From: Methyloglobulus sp.
GTDB taxonomy: Bacteria; Pseudomonadota; Gammaproteobacteria; Methylococcales; Methylomonadaceae
Length of the DNA: 64,000 bases
Assembly (NCBI GenBank): GCA_013141505.1
Contig: JABFQX010000006.1
Span: forward strand, 153,300 to 217,299
Direction: 5' to 3'
Shown here piece by piece: positions 39,732 to 49,953 of the stretch. A program made the translations under genes and the position numbers. A model generated the notes under the pieces. It was not told the DNA's origin, ran no database searches, and saw nothing but the letters and a program-made list of their open reading frames with translations. How positions within the stretch are numbered: position 1 is the stretch's first letter; each line of letters begins with the position of its first letter.

Positions 39732-40970
39732 ATGGAAAAATATCTTGTCGGCGGCGCTGTCCGCGACCAACTTCTGGGCTATCCGGTCAAAGAGCGCGAC
39801 TGGGTAGTCGTTGGGGAAACGCCGGAGTCCATGCTTAAGCATGGTTTTCGTGCGGTCGGCAAAGACTTTCCGGTTTTCCTTCATCCTAAAACCCATGAAG
39901 AATATGCCCTTGCCAGGACTGAACGGAAAACCGCTCCCGGCTATAAGGGTTTTGTTGTCCACGCGGATATTGATGTTACCCTAGAGCAGGATTTAATCCG
40001 CCGAGATTTGACCATTAATGCTATCGCCATGATGCCAGACGGCAAGATCATTGATCCTTATGGCGGTCAGGATGATCTGGATAAACGCGTTTTTCGACAT
40101 ATTTCCCCGGCTTTTCAAGAAGATCCCGTACGTATACTGCGGGTGGCTCGTTTTGCCGCACGTTACCATCATCTGGGATTTAAGCTGGCAGCAGATACAC
40201 AAGCAATGATGCAAGCAATGGTAAATGCTGGAGAAGTCGATTATCTAGTACCGGAGCGGGTATGGGCGGAATTAAGCAAAGCCTTGTCCGAACAGTCGCC
40301 CGCCGCTTTTTTTTATACTTTGAAGGATTGCGGGGCGTTAGCGAAAATCTTCCCGGAAATACAGGCTTTATTTGGCGTACCGCAGCCTGCAAAATACCAC
40401 CCCGAAATTGATACCGGCGTACATGCCTTAATGTGCTTGGAACAAGCGGCCTTGTTGACAGACAAGGCCGAAGTGCGATTTGCCGCTTTGGTGCATGACC
40501 TGGGCAAGGCATTGTCGCCTAAGGATAACTTGCCCCATCACTATGGTCATGAGACCAAAGGTTTGCCGGTGCTTGAGTCGATGTGTGAGCGTTTGCGCAT
40601 CCCCAATACCTTCAAAGCATTGGCAATGCATGTCATGCAATACCATACTCATTGCCACAAGGTAGCTGAATTGAATCCATCAACGCTGGTTGATTTACTG
40701 AATAATTTAGGCGTATTCAGGGCGCACAATCAATTTTCGGAGTTTTTGCTGGCTTGCGAGGCCGATGCCAGAGGCCGCACCGGGCTGGAAAACAAACCTT
40801 ATCCGCAAGCACAATATTTGCTGGATGCCGCTAAAGTAGCAACATCGGTTGATACTGCAGCGGTACTGAATGATAATCTACAAGGCGCGGCAATCGGCGA
40901 GGCGATCCGCCATTTGCGTATCCAAGCACTCAATAATATGAAAGCAACAGAACATCAATCCCTTAATTAA
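39732..40970 (+). CDS. cca: CCA tRNA nucleotidyltransferase (multifunctional)
   Basis: MEKYLVGGAVRDQLLGYPVKERDWVVVGETPESM; RRDLTINAIAM; HD domain ALVHDLGKA. Confidence 0.97.
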   Translation: MEKYLVGGAVRDQLLGYPVKERDWVVVGETPESMLKHGFRAVGKDFPVFLHPKTHEEYALARTERKTAPGYKGFVVHADIDVTLEQDLIRRDLTINAIAMMPDGKIIDPYGGQDDLDKRVFRHISPAFQEDPVRILRVARFAARYHHLGFKLAADTQAMMQAMVNAGEVDYLVPERVWAELSKALSEQSPAAFFYTLKDCGALAKIFPEIQALFGVPQPAKYHPEIDTGVHALMCLEQAALLTDKAEVRFAALVHDLGKALSPKDNLPHHYGHETKGLPVLESMCERLRIPNTFKALAMHVMQYHTHCHKVAELNPSTLVDLLNNLGVFRAHNQFSEFLLACEADARGRTGLENKPYPQAQYLLDAAKVATSVDTAAVLNDNLQGAAIGEAIRHLRIQALNNMKATEHQSLN

Positions 40971-41000
40971 CCGCCCCTTTAACTAACAGACCATTTAGCT

Positions 41001-41483
41001 ATGCCATCTTTTGATATTATTTCCGAATTCGATCCGCACGAGGTCAAAAACGCCGTTGATCAAGCCAGCAAGGAAGTGGGTACCCGTTTCGACTTTAAGG
41101 GAACGGATTCCAGCTTCGAGCTGACCGATGAAAAAATCATCATGGTTTCCGAATCCATCTTCCAACTCCAGCAAATGTTCAGTGTTATTTGTGCCAAATT
41201 GAGCCGTCGCGGAGTTGATATTGCCTGCATGGAAGTGGGTGATGCCAAAGGCAGCGGCAAGTTGATGCGCCAGGAGATCACCTTGAAGCAGGGGCTTGAT
41301 AGCGCGTCCGCGAAAAAAATTGTCAAATTGATAAAAGACAAAAAACTGAAAGTGCAAGCCGCCATCCAAGGCGACCAAGTTAGGGTAACGGGCAAAAAGC
41401 GCGACGATTTACAGGAAGTCATCCAGATGCTAAGGGAAGAAAAATTGGAAATGCCCGTGCAGTTTGAGAATTTTAGGGATTAG
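41001..41483 (+). CDS. YajQ-family cyclic-di-GMP/nucleotide-binding protein
   Basis: MPSFDIISEFDPHEVKNAVDQASKEVGTRFDFKGTDSSFEL. Confidence 0.95.
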   Translation: MPSFDIISEFDPHEVKNAVDQASKEVGTRFDFKGTDSSFELTDEKIIMVSESIFQLQQMFSVICAKLSRRGVDIACMEVGDAKGSGKLMRQEITLKQGLDSASAKKIVKLIKDKKLKVQAAIQGDQVRVTGKKRDDLQEVIQMLREEKLEMPVQFENFRD

Positions 41484-41579
41484 GAATCTAAATTCTGGGT
41501 TAAATAAAGTTTGACTGAGATAGTGAAATTGAGATGTAGGTGTTTTATGGTAATTCTCACATATCTTTCGTGTAAAACT

Positions 41580-42149
41580 TTAGTGTGGCAGCTTGTTAAT
41601 GGCATGTTCTCTTGCTGTAAATGCTGTAAAACGCATAGCAGCTATTTGCTTGCTAAATATTTCGGCAGCTTCTAGCATGTCTCTATTGATTTGCGCACTG
41701 TTCTGATTGTTATAAACGCTTACAAGGGCATCAGATCTCGCCTTTAATAATCCGAGGTATTTCCAAAAATGACCTGCTAAATCATCGCCAATAATGAATC
41801 GTTTTTCGCTTATGATAGTTGAACCCTCTTGCAGTTTCTGCTCTAGCAACGTCTCTTTCGTTTTAATATTATTTTCTTCCAATTTTTGTAAATCGGTATT
41901 CTTAAAGAGAAATATAAGGCGTTTATCATTATCAACTTCGTTTAAATAATCCTCGTAATCATATATTTTTGCCCATATTTCTGAACATGCTTTTACTAAT
42001 TCGGAGGTATCGGTTACTCTTTGGGCTTCAATTAACTTAAATCGTTCTAAGGAATTGTTAATCTCCATTCCGAACAATAAAATAAGCAAAGCAATAAGGA
42101 GTTTTTCAACAAAAATTTCAATTAGCTTATTTTTTAGGTTTGGCTCCAT
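41580..42149 (-). CDS. Hypothetical membrane-anchored protein
   Basis: 189 aa, N-terminal TM (EKLLIALLILLFGMEI), helical remainder; no family recognised. Confidence 0.55.
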   Translation of the reverse strand: MEPNLKNKLIEIFVEKLLIALLILLFGMEINNSLERFKLIEAQRVTDTSELVKACSEIWAKIYDYEDYLNEVDNDKRLIFLFKNTDLQKLEENNIKTKETLLEQKLQEGSTIISEKRFIIGDDLAGHFWKYLGLLKARSDALVSVYNNQNSAQINRDMLEAAEIFSKQIAAMRFTAFTAREHAINKLPH

Positions 42150-42161
42150 AAGTTTTTTTGC

Positions 42162-42785
42162 CTACCCATCCACCTCAGTAATTACCGGCTTCATACCATT
42201 CTTTTGCAGCCTGGACATAATAGTGTTGACGCTATCCATTTGGCTGTATGGGCCGATTTTGACGCGGTACCAGATCATGTTTTCGACTTTGGCTTTCTGG
42301 ATTTTTGATTCGATGCCCATCAACGCCAGTTTGACCCTTAATTGGTCGGCTTCATCAAATGTCTTAAATGATCCAGCTTGCATGATATAGCTGGTAAGTT
42401 TGTTCTTGCCGACCTGTTCTTCACGGGTACGGGTCTTAATTTCATAATCCGGCACGACCACTTCTTTTTTCGGCAAGATGGTATAAAAATCGAATTGCGG
42501 CGGTTGCGGTTTTTGTTCTTCTGTTTGCGATCCTGAATTTGCCTTAGTAGGAATTTCAGCTTTATTGCCTTTTGTTGCCGGGGTTAATGCAGGTGTGGAA
42601 GCCACTGAAGGATTTTCTTTATTAAATCCAGGGCTTTTTAAGTACACTAAAAAGACTACAAAGCCAATAATCAAAGCAGTAATCAGCATCCATTTGAATA
42701 CGCCTATACTGTCTTTTTCACGGCTGTTGCGCCTTAGGTTATTGGCATCTCGACTTTGTGCGCGGTGTTTATAATCTCTGGACAT
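42162..42785 (-). CDS. SPOR-domain (FtsN-like) protein
   Basis: One TM; C-terminal SYIMQAGSFKTFDEADQLRVKLALMGIESKIQKAKVENMIWYRVKIGPY. Confidence 0.88.
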   Translation of the reverse strand: MSRDYKHRAQSRDANNLRRNSREKDSIGVFKWMLITALIIGFVVFLVYLKSPGFNKENPSVASTPALTPATKGNKAEIPTKANSGSQTEEQKPQPPQFDFYTILPKKEVVVPDYEIKTRTREEQVGKNKLTSYIMQAGSFKTFDEADQLRVKLALMGIESKIQKAKVENMIWYRVKIGPYSQMDSVNTIMSRLQKNGMKPVITEVDG

Positions 42786-44545
42786 TACATGGATTCGGGC
42801 GTGTTGATATTCAATAATGTTAGACCATTTGCCAGCACCTGTTTAACCGCGCACACCAAATTGATTCTGGCATTGCGGAGACTGGCATCTTCGACAAGAA
42901 ACTGATGGGCATTGTAATAGGTATGGAAAGCGTTCGCCAATTCCCGTAAATATAAAATCAACTGGTGCGGTTCATGTGTGAGGGCGGCGCGTTCAAGCAT
43001 TTCAGGATAACGTTCAAGTGTGCTTAACAGGCTGAGTTCATGTTCTTCAGTCAGTTTGTCCAATGCGTCCATGCCCGAAACCAGGTCTCGGGTAAAACCT
43101 TTTTCGACGAGTTGCCGCAATACGCTGCACACTCTGGCGTGGGCATATTGCACGTAAAAAACCGGGTTTTCATTGGTCTTTGATGTTGCCAGGTGCAAAT
43201 CGAAATCCATGTGTTGTTCCGAACGGCGCATCACATAAAAAAACCGCGCCGCATCTTTGCCGACTTCATCACGCAATTGCCGTAACGTGACAAACTCGCC
43301 AGAACGCGTGGACATTTGCACTTTTTCTTCACCGCGATAAAGCGTGGCAAATTGCACCAGCAACACTTTCAGCTTATCGGCATCTGCACCCAACGCCTGG
43401 ATTGCCGCTTTAACACGCGGAATATAACCGTGATGATCGGCCCCCCAAATGTCGATAATTTGGTCAAAGCCCCGATCCAGCTTGTTCATGTGATAGGCAA
43501 TATCGGAGGCGAAATAGGTGTATTGGCCGTTTTCCCGGCGTACTACCCGGTCTTTTTCATCGCCAAATGGGCTGGAGGCAAACCAAGTTGCGCCGTCTTT
43601 TTCATACAAGTGGCCTGCCACCTGCAAGCGTTTTAAGGCTAACTCAACCGAACCGTCATCCATCAGGTGTTGTTCGGAAAACCATTCTTGATAATCAACG
43701 CCGAACCCTTGTAAATCTTGTTTAATATCTTCAAGAATATTATTCAAGCCAACTTGAAACACTTTACGGTAATCGGTTGTTCCCAATAGGGTTTTGGCTT
43801 TGTTGATTAAGCCGTCAATGTGCGCTTCTTTATCGCCACCTTGCGACTCATCTTCAGGGATACCTTCCAGTACCAGATCAAAAGGGCGGCGGTAGTCATC
43901 TTTGGCATTCCTATAAACATCCCGCGCAATATCGCTGACATAATCGCCACGATAACCATTGTCGGGAAACCTGACCGGTTCGCCACATTCTTCGAGGTAT
44001 CTCAGCCAAATGCTGGTAGCAAGGATGTCCATTTGCCGTCCGGCATCGTTGACATAATATTCACGATGCACGCTAAAGCCGACTGCTGTCAATAGATCGG
44101 CAACCACCGAACCATACGCCGCACCACGTCCATGTCCGACATGCAAGGGGCCGGTAGGGTTGGCGGAGACAAACTCAACCTGAATTTTTTTGCCTGCACC
44201 GACTTGGCTGCGACCAAAATCAGAGCCTTGTGCATGAATTTGCCTGACGATGTCAAATTGTGAACGCTGATCCATGAAGAAATTGATAAAGCCAGGCCCG
44301 GCAATGTCCACCTTTACTATGGCGCTGTCTTCAGGTAAAGCCGAAACCAGCTTTTCTGCCAATTGACGTGGATTTAATTTCGCAGGCTTTGCCAGCACCA
44401 TTGCCAGATTGGAGGCGAAATCGCCAAATTGTGGGTCTCGGCAGCGTTCAAGCGCGATATTTACATGGATGTCGTCGGCTATAACCCCTTCTTTCTTAAG
44501 GGTTGCAACGGCTTGCTGGACAAGGGACTCTAACTTTTTTCTCAT
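42785..44545 (-). CDS. argS: Arginyl-tRNA synthetase
   Basis: [47 protein letters not shown]. Confidence 0.97.
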   Translation of the reverse strand: MRKKLESLVQQAVATLKKEGVIADDIHVNIALERCRDPQFGDFASNLAMVLAKPAKLNPRQLAEKLVSALPEDSAIVKVDIAGPGFINFFMDQRSQFDIVRQIHAQGSDFGRSQVGAGKKIQVEFVSANPTGPLHVGHGRGAAYGSVVADLLTAVGFSVHREYYVNDAGRQMDILATSIWLRYLEECGEPVRFPDNGYRGDYVSDIARDVYRNAKDDYRRPFDLVLEGIPEDESQGGDKEAHIDGLINKAKTLLGTTDYRKVFQVGLNNILEDIKQDLQGFGVDYQEWFSEQHLMDDGSVELALKRLQVAGHLYEKDGATWFASSPFGDEKDRVVRRENGQYTYFASDIAYHMNKLDRGFDQIIDIWGADHHGYIPRVKAAIQALGADADKLKVLLVQFATLYRGEEKVQMSTRSGEFVTLRQLRDEVGKDAARFFYVMRRSEQHMDFDLHLATSKTNENPVFYVQYAHARVCSVLRQLVEKGFTRDLVSGMDALDKLTEEHELSLLSTLERYPEMLERAALTHEPHQLILYLRELANAFHTYYNAHQFLVEDASLRNARINLVCAVKQVLANGLTLLNINTPESM

Positions 44546-44748
44546 TGCTTAAATTTGCAGATTAACTCGAATATCAGCCGGGCATTATCACCGAAAACAC
44601 CTTCATTAGCTATTGAAACCATGATGAGTCATGTTAAGTAAACGAGGTTAAATACCTTGTAATGGCTTGTAGGATGGCATCGGACGAACGAACAGCTTAT
44701 CTAAGCTGTAAGAAATATCAGGGGTGTTTGCAGGGAGGTTGATTAAAG

Positions 44749-45010
44749 TTATCGATAGCGTATTTCATAAGGAGTTGCGTTATTCAAACCCTTATGCAGC
44801 TTAACGGTATTGCACCCAAAGATACCGTGGCTTTTCGAAAACATGGTTGTCAACGCTTGTATTCCTTGCCGTTATCAGAGTGGGCGTAATCGACTTGGCA
44901 AGGACACTGTACAAAGACATTGTTGACCAGAAAAAAGGCGGTGCTGTCTTGGGTTTTGTCTGGCAAAATATCGGCGTACAGCTCCCTGAAAAAAAGGTAA
45001 GACAGGTATG
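44749..45010 (-). pseudogene. Decayed DDE (rve-type) transposase remnant, IS481-like
   Basis: Minus-strand reading gives ELYADILPDKTQDSTAFFLVNNVFVQCPCQVDYAHSDNGKEYK, a stop/frameshift, then NTVKLHKGLNNATPYEIRYR*; HSDNGKEYK and LHKGLNNATPYE are integrase-core-like segments. Confidence 0.6.
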
Positions 45011-45378
45011 CTTATGTATGTTCATCGACAGTATTCTACAAAATACTGTAAACAACGCTAGAAATTCTTACACCTAAATATATTCCTATGAACCTTTCTC
45101 TTATGGCGACTTTGTATAGTTATGGGACTTCTTTATTGTAAAAGACGCAAAATTAGCACTAGCGTTTGTCCTAGCAACCTGAAAAAGCACAGAAGCCAGA
45201 AGAATATTTTTGCCATCGCATCATCCAGTCACTACTCGTTTAGCACTTGCATCAGCTTATATTTCTAAAACCTCAATACAGATATAGCGACAAAGTATTT
45301 GTGGGCGTTATACAATCTCGTTTAGACACCTGCCTTATGGCACTTTAATATATTCAGTAACAAGAAGTCGGATATAGC

Positions 45379-45885
45379 ATGTTGAATTTAATAAAATTTA
45401 ATTCAAGAACTTGGTTCTTGATAGGCTTTCTGGGCTGTGCAGGATTAATTGCAATGGCGTATTATTTTCAGTTTGTTGAGAAACTGGAACCCTGTCCTTT
45501 ATGCATTTCCCAACGCATCGGCATTTTTATGACCGGGTTATGTTTTTTGTTGGCTTTCTTACATAACCCTGGACGGGTCGGTACCCGGCGTTATGCTATT
45601 CTTGGTTCAGTGATCGCGCTGTGCGGTGGCTCGGTATCTGTTCGGCATATCTGGATACAACATTTACCACCGGATAAAGTACCCGAATGCGGCCCTGGCC
45701 TAGACTATGTGCTGCAAAACTTCCCCTTAGCCGATACCATTAAATTGATGCTGAGCGGCACTGGCGATTGCGCCAAGGTTGATTGGACTTTGTTCGGTAT
45801 GAGTATGCCCTCATGGACACTCATTGCCTTTTTGATGCTGGCAACCTTAAGCCTTTTACAATTCTGGAATTATGAAAACAAATAA
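45379..45885 (+). CDS. dsbB: Disulfide bond formation protein B
   Basis: EKLEPCPLCISQRIGIFMTGLCFLLAF; second Cys pair CGPGLD...GDCAKVDWTLFG. Confidence 0.92.
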   Translation: MLNLIKFNSRTWFLIGFLGCAGLIAMAYYFQFVEKLEPCPLCISQRIGIFMTGLCFLLAFLHNPGRVGTRRYAILGSVIALCGGSVSVRHIWIQHLPPDKVPECGPGLDYVLQNFPLADTIKLMLSGTGDCAKVDWTLFGMSMPSWTLIAFLMLATLSLLQFWNYENK

Positions 45886-45953
45886 TTACCCGTTAAATTT
45901 TCATCGATACCTTGGTGCTTTACTTTGCGATTCCGCCCTACGAGACTAACAAA

Positions 45954-46850
45954 ATGAGAAAAATCCTGCTGGCTTTGCTGTTCGTAGCACCCTATATAGC
46001 GGCCAATGAACCAACCGCATTACAACATATCATAAATGGCAAACACCGTTCGGCTGAACACAAGCAGCGCGATCAATATCGCCACCCCGAACAGACGCTG
46101 GCTTTTTTTGATGTGAAAGACACTATGACTGTGGTGGAAATATCGCCGGGAAAAGAAGGCTGGTACACCGAGATTCTTGCGCCGTATTTAAGGGACAAAG
46201 GCAAGCTATATGCCGCGCACTTTTCTCCCGGCAGCGATAATCCCTTTTTCAAAAGTAGTCTGGATGCTTTTCTGGACAAAATACATAAACACCCCAAACT
46301 GTATGATAAAGTTGAAATTACAGTTTTAGATCCACCTAAAGAGGTGCAAATTGCCCCCAATAACTCTGCAGACCGGGTGCTGACTTTTCGTAACGTTCAT
46401 AACTGGATGAAGAATGATCAGGCTCCGGCTGTGTTCAACGCCATGTTCAAAGCGTTGAAACCCGGCGGCATTCTCGGCATTGTTGAACACCGGGGATCGA
46501 TATTAAAACCACAAGATCCTAAAGCTGTTTCCGGTTACGTAACAGAAGATTATGTCATCGCTTTGGCGAGGAAAGCGGGCTTTGAGTTTTTGGCTAAATC
46601 TGAAATCAACGCTAATCCAAAAGACACCAAAAATTATCCCGAAGGTGTCTGGACGTTACCGCCGACTTTAAAACTAAAGGAAGAAGATAAAGATAAATAT
46701 CTCGCTATCGGCGAAAGCGACAGGATGACAATTAAATTCATCAAACCACAGCCAAAGACAATCGCCAGTTTCCTGCCCAAGGCGCTATTTACTGACGTTG
46801 AACGCGCCAGTTTGGCTGATATTCCTGCTGTAATCCACAATAGCAAGTAA
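45954..46850 (+). CDS. Exported class I methyltransferase-like protein
   Basis: Signal peptide; HIINGKHRSAEHKQRDQYRHPEQTLAFFDVKDTMTVVEISPGKEGWYTEILAPYL...FKALKPGGILGIVEHR. Confidence 0.85.
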   Translation: MRKILLALLFVAPYIAANEPTALQHIINGKHRSAEHKQRDQYRHPEQTLAFFDVKDTMTVVEISPGKEGWYTEILAPYLRDKGKLYAAHFSPGSDNPFFKSSLDAFLDKIHKHPKLYDKVEITVLDPPKEVQIAPNNSADRVLTFRNVHNWMKNDQAPAVFNAMFKALKPGGILGIVEHRGSILKPQDPKAVSGYVTEDYVIALARKAGFEFLAKSEINANPKDTKNYPEGVWTLPPTLKLKEEDKDKYLAIGESDRMTIKFIKPQPKTIASFLPKALFTDVERASLADIPAVIHNSK

Positions 46851-47007
46851 ATCAAGCGGTTTATTTAAAATAATATGTCAGCAATACCAAAACACATATT
46901 GACAAATATAACTGTTTGATTAAAAGCGATAATTGTGAAAGCGTAAAAACTGGTCAATGTAACAAAACTGTAATAAAAACCGATACTAGGCATCCTTTGA
47001 AAGTGCT

Positions 47008-47041
47008 TATCAACAAAGTTATCCACAGTTTTTGTGGGTAA
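47008..47041. promoter_or_regulatory. Cluster of three DnaA-box-like sites
   Basis: TTATCAACA (47008), consensus TTATCCACA (47019), inverted TGTGGGTAA (47033). Confidence 0.6.
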
Positions 47042-47103
47042 CTAAAATTACTTCAAGCCATAGAGTCACTTAGCTAAACAACATAAATTTTAATTCAAAC
47101 ACT

Positions 47104-49371
47104 ATGGCTAAGTTGTCGGGAGAAACAACGCGTCTCATCGTTAAAGTAGCAATCGCCGCCCCCCTGTATCGACTGTTTGATTATCTCGCACCAGCCGATA
47201 TTGACATCCAAAGCCTTGCCCCCGGCGTTCGTGTTGAAGTCCCGTTTGGCAAAAGCAAAAAAATCGCTTATGTCATTGAAACGAGTGCACATAGCCAGAT
47301 TGATCCAGATAAGTTAAAACAGATTGATCGTATTCTGGATGATAAGCCCCTATTATCCGCAAAAGACATCCGCTTATTGCATTGGGCAAGCCGGTATTAC
47401 CATTATCCACTCGGTGAAGTGTTCAGTGCCGCCTTTCCTGCTATCTTGCGCAAAGGCAATCCAGTTAATTTAGGAGTTGCCAGACAATCTTATCGTCTGA
47501 CTGAAACAGGGCTGACGACGAACAACGAAACATTAAAACGCTCGCCCAAACAGCAGCAGGTTTTGGCCTATTTTCAAAGCCGCTTCCCTAACAGTATTTC
47601 TGAACCTGAACTGACCCTTTGGGATAAAAATTGGCGGACTGCCGTAAAGGCACTGCTGGCGAAAGCTCTACTTAAGCAGATGGGTCCTGATGACCAGCCC
47701 AACTCCTACGCCATAGCTACATCAACATTAGCAAATGCCGAAATTATACGAGAGGGTTCCCAAAAACTGCAACTTAACACGCAACAGCAAGCGGCAACTG
47801 AAGCAGTAATTAGCTCTTTAGACAAATTCAAAGTATTTTTATTGGCAGGCATTACTGGCAGCGGCAAAACCGAAGTCTACCTGCAAATAATAACAAAGGT
47901 ACTGGAACGCGGTCAGCAAGTCCTGGTACTGGTGCCGGAAATCAACCTGACACCGCAACTGGAAGAACGATTCAGGCAGCGGTTTTCTGTCTCCATGACC
48001 TTATCGCACTCCAATTTAACCGATAATCAGCGCTGTAACGCTTGGTTGAATATGCAACAAGGCATCAGTGCGATTATGTTGGGAACTCGTTCGGCTTTAT
48101 TTACGCCGATGAAAAAACCGGGCTTGATCATTTTGGATGAAGAACATGATGCGTCCTTTAAACAACAGGAGGGCTTTCGTTTTTCTGCCCGCGATGTTGC
48201 CATTATGCGCGGTAGCTTATTAAATATTCCGGTTATACTCGGTTCCGCCACACCCTCACTGGAAAGCCTCCATAACGCCAATCAGCAACGCTATCAGCAA
48301 CTTATATTGTCAGAACGTGCTGGCAATGCCGTCGAACCTACTGTGCATCTGCTGGATATAAGGAACAAAAAACTACATGCAGGCCTTTCTGATGCGCTCA
48401 TATCAGAAATTCGTAAAACACTGGCCAACAACGAACAGGTGCTACTGTTTCTTAATCGCCGAGGCTTTGCCCCCACTCTTATATGTCATGGTTGCGGGTG
48501 GGTGGCACGTTGCCAGTATTGTGATGCCAATATGGTTATCCACCAGCACGAGAAACTACTGCGTTGCCATCATTGTGGCAAGGAGCAACGCTCAGTATCC
48601 AACTGCCCCGCCTGTAAGGTCGGCGAGTTATTGCCATTGGGCTTGGGTACGGAGCGAATTGAAGACGCGCTGCGCGAGCTATTCCCCGATAAAATTCTGG
48701 TTAGGCTGGATCGTGATACGACCCGCCTAAAAGGCTCACTGGAAAGTTATTTTGCCCAAATTAACCAGGGCAAGGCAGATATTATTCTCGGCACGCAAAT
48801 GCTCGCCAAAGGCCATCATTTCCCCAGCGTCACCTTGGTTATCCTCATAGATGCGGACAGCGGGCTATTTAGCATCGACTATCATGCCACAGAGCGGTTG
48901 GCACAATTGATTGTTCAAGTCTCGGGACGAGCCGGTCGGGAAGAAAAACCCGGAAAAGTCATCATGCAAACCCGTCATCCAGAGCACAACATGCTCAATA
49001 CATTAATCAGGGAGGGTTATCGGAATTTTGCCCAGATTGCCTTGGCCGAGCGTAAAGAAGCGCATTTACCACCGTTCAGTTATCACGCCCTGCTTAGGGC
49101 GCAGGCAGACAGCCCAAATCTACCGCAAGCGTTTCTTGCAAACGTTGCTGCAATGGCCGGAACGTATACCTCAAATACGCACATATTAGGCCCAGTCGCC
49201 GCCCCTATGGAAAAGCGTGCCGGATTGTACCGATACCAGCTACTATTCCAGAGCAATAAACGTAGTGATCTGCAAAAGATGTTATGTGAATTGGTCGCCA
49301 ATATCGAAAGTGTCCCGTATGTTAAAAAAATCCGTTGGTCTTTGGATGTAGACCCGGTCGATTTATTTTGA
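47104..49371 (+). CDS. priA: Primosomal protein N' (replication restart helicase)
   Basis: LLAGITGSGKTEVYLQ, ILDEEHDASFKQQEGFRFSARDVA, zinc-binding CHGCGWVARCQYCD...CHHCGKEQRSVSNCPAC. Confidence 0.97.
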   Translation: MAKLSGETTRLIVKVAIAAPLYRLFDYLAPADIDIQSLAPGVRVEVPFGKSKKIAYVIETSAHSQIDPDKLKQIDRILDDKPLLSAKDIRLLHWASRYYHYPLGEVFSAAFPAILRKGNPVNLGVARQSYRLTETGLTTNNETLKRSPKQQQVLAYFQSRFPNSISEPELTLWDKNWRTAVKALLAKALLKQMGPDDQPNSYAIATSTLANAEIIREGSQKLQLNTQQQAATEAVISSLDKFKVFLLAGITGSGKTEVYLQIITKVLERGQQVLVLVPEINLTPQLEERFRQRFSVSMTLSHSNLTDNQRCNAWLNMQQGISAIMLGTRSALFTPMKKPGLIILDEEHDASFKQQEGFRFSARDVAIMRGSLLNIPVILGSATPSLESLHNANQQRYQQLILSERAGNAVEPTVHLLDIRNKKLHAGLSDALISEIRKTLANNEQVLLFLNRRGFAPTLICHGCGWVARCQYCDANMVIHQHEKLLRCHHCGKEQRSVSNCPACKVGELLPLGLGTERIEDALRELFPDKILVRLDRDTTRLKGSLESYFAQINQGKADIILGTQMLAKGHHFPSVTLVILIDADSGLFSIDYHATERLAQLIVQVSGRAGREEKPGKVIMQTRHPEHNMLNTLIREGYRNFAQIALAERKEAHLPPFSYHALLRAQADSPNLPQAFLANVAAMAGTYTSNTHILGPVAAPMEKRAGLYRYQLLFQSNKRSDLQKMLCELVANIESVPYVKKIRWSLDVDPVDLF

Positions 49372-49498
49372 AGTGATTTTAATTTCGGCACAAATAAAGC
49401 CCCCGCTTTAACTCGAAAAAACTTTATTGTCATCAGCCTAGCAACAGGACTATACTGAAACTTCCTTAACTGTTTGTTTAACTACACGAGGCATCTTT

Positions 49499-49813
49499 AT
49501 GAATAACTTATTGAATTTATTAACCGTCTCCGTCGCAGCATTAGTGTTAGGCGGATGCGCCACAAATCTTCCGGTCGGTGGCCTGTTCACCAATGTTACC
49601 TTACCGGTCGGCGCGACCAGCAATAACGGTGCTGGCTCCAAAGTTGGCGAAGCTGATTGTGCCAGTTATCTAGCGATGATTTCCACCGGTGATTGCAGCA
49701 TTGACACTGCCAAAAAGAATGGTGGGATTAGCACAGTCACCCATGCAGACTGGCAAGCCCACAATATTCTGGGTTTAATCGGCCATTACAAAGTCGTGGT
49801 ACATGGTGATTAA
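49499..49813 (+). CDS. TRL-like family lipoprotein
   Basis: Lipobox LVLGGCA; ADCASYLAMISTGDCSIDTAKKNGGISTVTHADWQ..NILGLIGHYKVVVHGD. Confidence 0.8.
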   Translation: MNNLLNLLTVSVAALVLGGCATNLPVGGLFTNVTLPVGATSNNGAGSKVGEADCASYLAMISTGDCSIDTAKKNGGISTVTHADWQAHNILGLIGHYKVVVHGD

Positions 49814-49953
49814 GCCGCTATTTTAAGCCAATCTTTTTTTCCTCAGCCCTGCTTTTCGGGGTTGAGGATTGCAAACTCTGCCCATTACGGCGAACAAAAA
49901 CCCGCCGATGCCGTTGATACAATGGTTCAGCTAAGTCTTTCACCGCAGCAAAA

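Noticed and set aside
39711-39962. Minus-strand 83-aa ORF over the cca start
   Set aside because: Its sequence is the antisense of conserved CCA-transferase coding sequence, partly palindromic by chance; no independent support.
44801-45077. ORFs of 84 aa (minus) and 76 aa (plus) in the argS-dsbB gap
   Set aside because: Neither frame is protein-like; a third, interrupted minus-strand frame gives transposase motifs, so these were not called as genes.
47008-47041. Chromosomal origin of replication at the DnaA-box cluster
   Set aside because: No dnaA, dnaN, mnmG/rsmG neighbourhood or AT-rich 13-mer array visible; retained only as a DnaA-box cluster.
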